The notes under the pieces are model-generated. The model was given only the letters and a program-made list of their open reading frames with translations, was not told the origin of the DNA and made no database searches. From the NCBI GenBank assembly GCA_035691185.1, contig DASSJN010000062.1:1-17429 (forward strand): a stretch of DNA of 17,429 nucleotides, read 5' to 3'. A program made the translations under genes and the position numbers. This DNA comes from RPQJ01 sp035691185. GTDB lineage: Bacteria > Pseudomonadota > Gammaproteobacteria > Steroidobacterales > Steroidobacteraceae. Position 1 is the first letter of the stretch. Each line of letters starts with the position of its first letter. Positions 1-5,703 of the stretch are shown here, piece by piece.

Positions 1-2
1 GC

Positions 3-968
3 GGCCACATCGCGGCGGACATCGTCTTCGCGATGGCCTCGCCGATGGACGCCGACGGCATGTTCTCCATCGGCGTGAGCCCCGACTACACCATGGCCGC
101 GATCGGCCGTGCCCGCGCCGTCGTGCTCGAGGTCAACCCGAACGTGCCGTACAGCTACGGCAACTGCCACGTCCACGTGTCGCGCGTGTCCGCGATCGTC
201 GAGAGCGACGGGCCGCTGCTCGAGGCTGTGCCACCGAGGGTGGGGCCGGTCCAGCAGGCGATCGGCGCCTACGTCGCCGAGCTGGTCGAGGATGGTTCGA
301 CGGTGCAGCTCGGCTACGGCGGCATCTCCGACGCCGTCGGCATGCAACTGACCTCCAAGCGGGACCTGGGCATCCACAGCGAGATGATCGGCGACAGCAT
401 CCTCCGGCTCGTGGAGTCGGGGGCCGTGACCAACCGGCGCAAGAACTACCTGCCCGGCAGGATGGTGGCGACCTTTGCGCTGGGGTCGGCGCGGCTCTAC
501 CGCTACATGGACCGCAACGCGTCGCTCGAGATGCACCCGGCCGACTTCACCAACGATCCGTGGCTCGCGAGCCGCAACGACAACCTCGTCGCCATCAACG
601 GCACGCTGCAGGTGGACCTGCTCGGACAGTGCGGCTCCGAGAGCCTCGGCCGCACTCCGTATTCGGGAACGGGCGGTCAATCGGACTTCGTGCGGGCGGC
701 GAACCGCTCGCGCGGCGGCAAGGCCATCCTCGTCCTGCCGTCGACCGCGCGGAACGACACGGTCTCGCGCATCGTGCCGACGCTGGCCGACGGCACGCAC
801 GTCAGTACGAGCAAGAACGACGTCGACTACGTCGTGACCGAGCACGGCGTGGCGCAGCTGCGCGGCAAGTCGTCGAGGCGCCGCGCGCAGGAGTTGATCG
901 CCATCGCGCACCCCGACTTCCGCGCCGACCTGCGCGACCAGGCGCGCAGGATGAACGTCCTGGGGTAG
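3..968 (+). CDS. Acetyl-CoA hydrolase / 4-hydroxybutyrate CoA-transferase family protein (5' end outside window)
   Basis: The open frame runs in from the window edge (GHIAADIVFA precedes the first internal Met at 33), so the gene is truncated at its 5' end and no start can be given. About 320 C-terminal residues are present. The family is usually somewhat over 400 residues, so roughly the first quarter is missing. Counting from the Met at 33, the family glutamate is in GIHSEMIGD (Glu117, codon at 381). By family knowledge it forms the glutamyl-CoA thioester. The CoA-binding hallmark SGTGGQSDFVRAA follows at about residues 207-219. The C-terminal VDYVVTEHGVAQLRGKS is also typical. Members move CoA between acyl-CoAs and acetate or hydrolyse acetyl-CoA in the cytoplasm. 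Substrate cannot be told from sequence. The frame ends with TAG and is followed by a small basic protein gene on the same strand. Confidence 0.9.
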   Translation, partial: GHIAADIVFAMASPMDADGMFSIGVSPDYTMAAIGRARAVVLEVNPNVPYSYGNCHVHVSRVSAIVESDGPLLEAVPPRVGPVQQAIGAYVAELVEDGSTVQLGYGGISDAVGMQLTSKRDLGIHSEMIGDSILRLVESGAVTNRRKNYLPGRMVATFALGSARLYRYMDRNASLEMHPADFTNDPWLASRNDNLVAINGTLQVDLLGQCGSESLGRTPYSGTGGQSDFVRAANRSRGGKAILVLPSTARNDTVSRIVPTLADGTHVSTSKNDVDYVVTEHGVAQLRGKSSRRRAQELIAIAHPDFRADLRDQARRMNVLG

Positions 969-1017
969 GCTCTCCGCACCCGCCAGCGCAGGCGCCGGCG
1001 AGAGGGGGGATGCGAAC

Positions 1018-1287
1018 ATGGCCGCAGGCAGGAAGAAGAAGCGTGCATCGCGGGCCCGCCGCAAGTCGGTGGACGCCGTGCACACGGTCAAGGCGGCATT
1101 GCACGTGCCGGGACTCAGCAAGGCGGGCAGCTCGCTCACCCTGCACATCTACGCGCGCAAGGAGAAGATCGGCGAAATCGAACTCGGCCGCGGGTCGCTG
1201 TTCTGGCGCGGCGGCAAGCGCCAGAAGCGGAAGCGGATCGGCTGGACTCGTTTCGCCGAGATGATGGACGACCTCGCGTACGGCTGA
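1018..1287 (+). CDS. Small basic protein of unknown function (89 aa)
   Basis: I do not recognise a named family. The first 16 residues are almost all Lys, Arg, Ala and Gly (AAGRKKKRASRARRK). The middle reads as a compact beta-rich segment (LTLHIYARKEKIGEIELGRG, about residues 40-59). A second basic patch, GGKRQKRKRIGW, leads into an acidic C-terminus, TRFAEMMDDLAYG. There is no signal peptide or membrane segment, so it should be cytoplasmic. The charge pattern would suit nucleic-acid contact, but that is inference. A purine-rich ribosome binding site (GAGAGGGGGG, 1000-1009) lies eight bases before the ATG, which supports this start. It lies 49 bases after the CoA-transferase stop and ends ten bases from the convergent membrane-protein gene. 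Confidence 0.75.
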   Translation: MAAGRKKKRASRARRKSVDAVHTVKAALHVPGLSKAGSSLTLHIYARKEKIGEIELGRGSLFWRGGKRQKRKRIGWTRFAEMMDDLAYG

Positions 1288-1297
1288 ACCGATCGAG

Positions 1298-1762
1298 TCA
1301 GCGCAAACGGCGGGCCGCGAGTGCGATCGGCAGCCCGACCAGCAGGGCGTGCGACACGAAACCCTCGATCAATCGCTCCGCCGTGTACGTGAGGTCGAAC
1401 GGGAACGCCGACAGCGGCAGTACGACGAAGTTCATGAACAGGTAGACGAGCACGCCGAACGAGAGGCCTGCCAGCGCAGCGTGCGTGCGCAAGGGCGGCC
1501 AGCGCCGGCTTGCGAGGACGAAGAGGCCCGCCGCGACCATCAGGATCGCATAGTGCGACAGGAGCCCGAGGGCGGCGCCCGCGCTGCCGCTCGTGAACGC
1601 GTCCTCGCCCAGCCAGCCACTGGCGACCGACTGCAAAGTCCACTCGGGACTGCGACCGCGTCCGGCCTGTCGCACGATCGCATAGACGATGTCGAGCGTG
1701 GCGGCGATGCCGCCGCCGACGAGCGTCTGCGTGAGCGGTTCTCTGGTCGCCGTCCTGGCCAT
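1298..1762 (-). CDS. Four-helix integral membrane protein, unknown function
   Basis: The 154-residue product from the ATG at 1762 has four hydrophobic stretches: about residues 12-31, 62-85, 95-117 and 132-150. The third contains VLVYLFMNFVVLPLSAFP and the fourth GFVSHALLVGLPIALAARR. Together these resemble a hypothetical inner-membrane family seen in proteobacteria, which I cannot name with certainty. There is no catalytic motif. The frame stays open upstream to 1987, but residues before MARTATREPL are Arg-rich and not membrane-like, so the shorter start is preferred. No good Shine-Dalgarno sequence was seen, so the start is tentative. The stop lies ten bases from the end of the convergent small basic protein gene. 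Confidence 0.7.
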   Translation of the reverse strand: MARTATREPLTQTLVGGGIAATLDIVYAIVRQAGRGRSPEWTLQSVASGWLGEDAFTSGSAGAALGLLSHYAILMVAAGLFVLASRRWPPLRTHAALAGLSFGVLVYLFMNFVVLPLSAFPFDLTYTAERLIEGFVSHALLVGLPIALAARRLR

Positions 1763-2116
1763 GTCGCGAAAGATGAACGGTGCGCGGCGATCCGGCAATA
1801 TGCGCAGCGCAAACGATGACCGACGACCGACGCCTGCAGCAGCACGAACGAAAATCCATGACCACCCAGCACCCCGCCGTCGATGGTTGATCCGAACGAC
1901 GACTCCCCGAGACCTCGAACCCTCGTTCATCCCCTGCCCGAAGACCGCGCCGATCCGGTGGCGGTCGCGACTCCGCCTCCGCGGCAACCGCTGATTTTTG
2001 GGGCGTCCGTCACATACCGGCGCGCGTTGCGGGGACTACGCTCAGCCGGCATCAGGGTCTGTGCGATGCTCGCGCGGACCGGTACCAGGAACGTTGCCGG
2101 ACAGGCTGTATACGAC
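1763..2116. other. Divergent intergenic region, no gene recognised
   Basis: This gap of about 350 bases separates the minus-strand membrane protein from the plus-strand endopeptidase, so it should carry promoters for both. Open frames on both strands cross it, but their translations are rich in Arg and Pro and resemble no protein. I take them as GC-rich noise. No convincing -35/-10 pair, operator or terminator was seen. A short T-run (CTGATTTTTGGGG, about 1991-2003) is the only departure from the GC-rich background. Confidence 0.5.
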
Positions 2117-2968
2117 ATGCACTCGCATCGGACGCTCGGATTCGCGTTGCTGGCCCAGTGCCTGCTGATGTCCCTCGCGCCGGGCGCGGCCACGGCCGCA
2201 GCGCAGAAGCCTGCGCTGCCGGAGGTGCGCTCGCAGGCCTACTACGTGTTCGACGGCTCCGATTCCTCGGTGCTCGCCTCGCGACGCGAGAACACGCCGG
2301 CCCCGATCGCCTCCATCACCAAGCTGATGACCGCGCTCGTCATCCTCGAGGCGGGTCAGCCGATGGACGAGAAGGTGACCGTCACGGCCGCCGACGTGCG
2401 CGGGACGGCGGGTTCGGGCTCGCGCCTCGTCCCGGGCGCGCGGCTCAGCCGGGCCGACCTGCTGCACCTCGCACTGATGTCGTCGGAGAATCGCGCGACC
2501 CACGCGCTCTGCCGGACCTATCCGAAGGGCCTCACGGCCTGCGTGCGCGCCATGAACGTCAAGGCGGCGCAACTGGGCATGAAGACCGCGCACTTCGTCG
2601 AGCCGACCGGGTTGTCGAAGCTCAACGTCGCGAGCCCCTGCGACCTCGCCAAGCTCGTGCTGGCCGCGGGCAGCAACCCGACGATCCGCGAGTACTCCAC
2701 CGACGTCGAGCACACCGTGAACGTGGGCAGGTACGCGCTGCAGTTCCGCAATACCAACTCGCTGGTCGAAAAGCCGGACTGGCAGGTCGACGTCCAGAAG
2801 ACCGGTTATATCTCCGAGGCCGGCCGCTGCCTGGTGATGCAGACCGTCATCGACGGCCGCCAGGTGGTCATCGTGCTGCTCAATTCCTTCGGCAGGCTGA
2901 CGCGGATCGCCGACGCCCAGCGGATCCGGACCTGGCTCGAGGCCCAGCACAAAGCGAACAGCGTCTAG
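2117..2968 (+). CDS. pbpG: Periplasmic D-alanyl-D-alanine endopeptidase (PBP7/PbpG-like)
   Basis: This is a serine peptidase of the S11 / low-molecular-weight penicillin-binding protein class. It is expected to cut D-Ala-meso-DAP cross-links of peptidoglycan in the periplasm. The 283-residue product from the ATG at 2117 begins with a Sec signal peptide (about residues 1-29, ending ATAAA before QKPALPEV). All three active-site motifs are present: SITK (Ser66, Lys69), SEN (Ser123-Asn125) and KTG (228-230, in QKTGYISEAGRCLVM). The length is close to the PBP7 family, and there is no C-terminal amphipathic anchor of the PBP5/6 type. The frame is open upstream to 1883, but that translation is not protein-like and would bury the signal peptide, so 2117 is chosen. 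The ArsA/Get3-like gene begins 48 bases downstream on the same strand and may be co-transcribed. Confidence 0.9.
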   Translation: MHSHRTLGFALLAQCLLMSLAPGAATAAAQKPALPEVRSQAYYVFDGSDSSVLASRRENTPAPIASITKLMTALVILEAGQPMDEKVTVTAADVRGTAGSGSRLVPGARLSRADLLHLALMSSENRATHALCRTYPKGLTACVRAMNVKAAQLGMKTAHFVEPTGLSKLNVASPCDLAKLVLAAGSNPTIREYSTDVEHTVNVGRYALQFRNTNSLVEKPDWQVDVQKTGYISEAGRCLVMQTVIDGRQVVIVLLNSFGRLTRIADAQRIRTWLEAQHKANSV

Positions 2969-3002
2969 GCGGGGTTCCTGATCCCGGCCGCCGGGGCGCG
3001 GT

Positions 3003-3021
3003 GGCATGCTGCCGCCATGCC
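3003..3021 (+). promoter_or_regulatory. Possible hairpin covering the ATPase start codon
   Basis: GGCATG (3003-3008) pairs perfectly with CATGCC (3016-3021) across a seven-base loop, and the ATG of the downstream ATPase (3017-3019) sits in the right arm. No Shine-Dalgarno sequence precedes this start. The stem is only six base pairs and may be chance in GC-rich DNA. A role in limiting initiation, or reliance on translation from the upstream gene, is inference. Confidence 0.25.
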
Positions 3022-3961
3022 CGACGAACCCCGATCTGCGGCCGCCCCGGGGACCCGGGTGCACGTTTTCCTCGGCAAGGGAGGCGTGGGCAAGACCACC
3101 TGCTCCGCCGCGACTGCGCTCAGGCTGGCCGATTCCGGCGAGCCTAGCCTGGTCCTCTCGACCGATCCGACGCCTTCCCTGTCGCACATCTTCGGCATCG
3201 CGGGACTGCATCGCGACCGCGAGGTCTGCCCCGGCCTGTACCTGACGGAATTCGGCCTCGACGACGTGCGGGCGATGTGGGACGAGAAGTTCGGCCGCGA
3301 GGTCTACGGCGTGTTCTCGAGCTTCGTGGACGTCGACTACGCGACGTTCGTCCAGTTCATGACCTCGGTGCTGCCGGGGCTGAACGAGGAGTTCATGGTC
3401 GACTACATCCGCCGGCTCGCGCTCGAAACGCGCTACCGCAACGTCGTCTGGGACACGGCACCGCTCGGGCAGACGCTCGCGCTGCTCGGGATGCCCGCCA
3501 TGCTCGAGCAGCATCTGCGGACCGCACCGAGGATTTATTCGCACCTGCGCACGTCGGGCGATCGCAAGGAGCCCGTCATCGCGATCATCGCCCGCTGGCG
3601 CCAGCTCGCCGCGGACTGCATGGAGTTCCTGCGGCGCGAGGTCGCGTTCTCCCTCGTCACGATCCCGGAGGCGCTCAGCGTCCTCCAGCTCGACGGCGTC
3701 GTGCGGGAACTGGCGCGCTACGACCTGCGCATCGACCGGGTCGTGGTCAACAACGTCGTGCGCACGTCCGACTCGCAGTTCCTGGTGCAGAAGATGCGGC
3801 AGCAGCGGTCGCACCTCGAACGCATCCACGCCGATTTCGGGCACCTGCCCGTGGTGGAGATCCCGTGGTTCCCGGAAGAGGTCCGTGGGCTCGAGCGGCT
3901 GCGCGCCGTCGGGGGCTGGCTCTGTCCCGCGCAGCCGGTCCCGACGGCAGGCACGGCATGA
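3017..3961 (+). CDS. ArsA/Get3-family ATPase (single domain)
   Basis: This is a P-loop ATPase of the SIMIBI class, 314 residues. The deviant Walker A is GKGGVGKTT (residues 20-28). Switch I is STDPTPSLSHIF (48-59), with the family's catalytic Asp at Asp50. Switch II is DTAPLGQTLALLGMP (146-160). VVVNNV near residue 245 fits the adenine-contact region. Family members energise arsenite export (ArsA) or deliver tail-anchored membrane proteins (Get3), and work as dimers in the cytoplasm. Here there is one ATPase domain rather than the tandem pair of plasmid ArsA. No CxxC zinc site is present, and the usual DPAH is DPTP, so neither classical role should be assumed. No arsR, arsB or arsC gene is in the window. 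Its stop overlaps the start of the radical SAM gene by four bases (ATGA), indicating translational coupling. Confidence 0.88.
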   Translation: MPDEPRSAAAPGTRVHVFLGKGGVGKTTCSAATALRLADSGEPSLVLSTDPTPSLSHIFGIAGLHRDREVCPGLYLTEFGLDDVRAMWDEKFGREVYGVFSSFVDVDYATFVQFMTSVLPGLNEEFMVDYIRRLALETRYRNVVWDTAPLGQTLALLGMPAMLEQHLRTAPRIYSHLRTSGDRKEPVIAIIARWRQLAADCMEFLRREVAFSLVTIPEALSVLQLDGVVRELARYDLRIDRVVVNNVVRTSDSQFLVQKMRQQRSHLERIHADFGHLPVVEIPWFPEEVRGLERLRAVGGWLCPAQPVPTAGTA

Positions 3962-5703
3962 GTTCGCGCGCCGCGACGGACCTGCTGCTGCTGCACGCGC
4001 CGAGCGTGTACGACTTCCGCCACCGTTCGATCCTCTACGGACCGGTCAGCGACATGGTGCCGTCGTCGACCGTGTTTGAGATGTATCCGCTCGGGTTCCT
4101 GACCATCGCGAGCTACCTCCACGACCGGGGCATCGACGTGCGCATCGTCAACCTCGCGGTCCGGATGATGGACGACGCGCGGTTCGACGTGCCGCGTTTC
4201 CTGGCCGGCCTGACGCCGCGCGCGATCGGCATCGACCTGCACTGGCTGCCGCATGCGCACGGCGCGCTCGAGGTGGCGCGCATCTGCAAGGAGCAGCATC
4301 CCGGCGTGCCGGTCATCTTCGGCGGCCTCTCGGCCAGCTATTACCACGAGGAACTGGTCCGCTACCCGCAGGTGGATTTCGTGCTGCGCGGCGACAGCAC
4401 TGAAGCCCCGCTGCACCGCCTGCTCGAGGTGCTGCGACGCGGCGAATCGTGCGCCGACGTGCCCAACCTCACCTGGAAGCAGGGCGATGCGGTGCGCGTC
4501 AACCCGCACGGCTTCCTGCCCGACACGCTCGACTACGTCGACCTTCGGCCGGAGGTCTTCGCCGGCATGGTGCTGCGGCATCGCGACCTGGCCGGCGCGC
4601 TGCCCATGCAGGGCTGGCTGCGCAACCCGATGACCGCCGTGCTGGCGCTCAAGGGCTGCTCGCACGATTGCGTCACCTGCGGGGCGTCGCGGACCACGTG
4701 CACGTCGCTCACGCGGCGCACGCGGCCGGCGTTCCGTTCACCGGCGAGCCTCGTCGCGAACATGGCCGCCATCGCCGGCTTTTCCCGTGCCCCGATCTAT
4801 CTCGTCGGGGACGTGCTGCAGGCCGGGCCCGACGCGGCGCAGGAGCTGCTCGAGCGCCTGCAGCGCGCGAAGCTGGCGAACGAGATCGTGTTCGAGTTCC
4901 TGGACCTCCCCTCCGAGGCCTTCGTCCGCGACATCGCGCGCCACGTCGGACGCTGGGGCATGGAAATCAGCCCCGACAGCCACGACGCCGCCTTGCGGCA
5001 GGCGCAGGACGGCGAGCCGCCTTACGGCAACGAGCAGATGGAGGCTGTGTTCAGCGAGGCGCTGCGGCGGAACTGCCGCCGCATCGAGGTGTTCTTCATG
5101 ATCGGCCTGCCGGGCCAGACCCGCGAGTCGGTCATGCAGACGGTCGACTACTGCGAGCGGCTGTTCCGGCTCGGCGACGCGCGGCTCGCCTGTTTCATAT
5201 CCCCGATGGGGCCGTTCCTCGACCCCGGCAGCCGCGGCTTCGAGGATCCCGCGCGATACGGTTACCGGCTGTTCGCCCGCACGCTGGAGGAGCACCGGCA
5301 ACTGCTCGTGCAGCCGACGTGGGAGCTCATGCTCAACTACGAGACCCGGTGGATGACGCGCAGGCAACTGGTCGACGCGACCTATGATGCCGCCGAACGG
5401 CTCAACGCGCTGAAGGATCGCTACGGCAGGATCCCGCGGCGCGAGGCGCGCGCGGTGGCGGGTCGGATCGCGGCGGCCCGCGCATTGCGTGCGCGCCTCG
5501 ACGCGGCGGGCCCGCACGCTGCAGAGGAAGCCAGCGAACTCGAGGGAGACATCCGGCGCTTCAGCGTGTCCACGGTCTGCGACAAGCGCGAACTGTTCGC
5601 GCCGCACCACCTCGTCAATTTCCGCCCGTGGGGGCTCGCCCGCCTCGCGCTGGCGAATCGTTTCAGCCGGACGCCGACCGCGGCCACAGTTTCGCCGCCC
5701 TGA
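3958..5703 (+). CDS. B12-binding-domain / radical SAM protein (Ta0216-like family)
   Basis: The ATG overlaps the ATPase stop (ATGA), giving 581 residues. The same frame is open further upstream but there is a shadow of the ATPase gene. Residues about 10-165 look like a cobalamin-binding Rossmann fold, with DLHWLPHAHG at 93-102 and a VIFGGLSASYYHEEL strand-turn at 119-133. The radical SAM domain carries the [4Fe-4S] motif CSHDCVTC (Cys234, Cys238, Cys241), spaced CX3CX2C. VFFMIGLPGQTRES (378-391) is typical of this superfamily. The opening YDFRHRSILYGPVSDMVPSS and FEMYPLGFLTIASYL resemble the family described as B12-binding/radical SAM, Ta0216 type, which is recalled and not searched. Such enzymes cleave S-adenosylmethionine to start radical chemistry. 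The substrate is unknown. The 3' end overlaps the convergent GGDEF-EAL gene by 41 bases. Confidence 0.87.
   Translation: MSSRAATDLLLLHAPSVYDFRHRSILYGPVSDMVPSSTVFEMYPLGFLTIASYLHDRGIDVRIVNLAVRMMDDARFDVPRFLAGLTPRAIGIDLHWLPHAHGALEVARICKEQHPGVPVIFGGLSASYYHEELVRYPQVDFVLRGDSTEAPLHRLLEVLRRGESCADVPNLTWKQGDAVRVNPHGFLPDTLDYVDLRPEVFAGMVLRHRDLAGALPMQGWLRNPMTAVLALKGCSHDCVTCGASRTTCTSLTRRTRPAFRSPASLVANMAAIAGFSRAPIYLVGDVLQAGPDAAQELLERLQRAKLANEIVFEFLDLPSEAFVRDIARHVGRWGMEISPDSHDAALRQAQDGEPPYGNEQMEAVFSEALRRNCRRIEVFFMIGLPGQTRESVMQTVDYCERLFRLGDARLACFISPMGPFLDPGSRGFEDPARYGYRLFARTLEEHRQLLVQPTWELMLNYETRWMTRRQLVDATYDAAERLNALKDRYGRIPRREARAVAGRIAAARALRARLDAAGPHAAEEASELEGDIRRFSVSTVCDKRELFAPHHLVNFRPWGLARLALANRFSRTPTAATVSPP

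Noticed and set aside
970..1004. Imperfect inverted repeat (CTCTCC ... GGCGAGAG) after the CoA-transferase stop, considered as a terminator or attenuator
   Set aside because: The stem is bulged, has no T-run, and its right arm merges into the next gene's ribosome binding site. It cannot be separated from chance in GC-rich DNA.
2983..2995. CCCGG-CCG-CCGGG palindrome after the endopeptidase stop as a terminator
   Set aside because: It is only five base pairs, with a three-base loop and no T-run. Such repeats are common at this GC content.
2042..3844. A 600-codon minus-strand open frame opposite the endopeptidase and ATPase genes
   Set aside because: Its translation is rich in Arg, His, Asp and Gly without any family motif, and it lies antisense to two genes with full catalytic motifs. 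It is a typical GC-rich shadow.
3277..3957. Upstream in-frame extension of the radical SAM gene
   Set aside because: It lies in another frame of the ATPase gene and is Arg/Ala-rich. The ATGA overlap at 3958 gives a natural start with the family's N-terminal motif.
3017..3961. An arsenic-resistance operon reading for the ArsA-like gene
   Set aside because: No arsR, arsB, arsC or arsD homologue is in the window, the protein has a single ATPase domain, and the arsenite-binding cysteines are not apparent.
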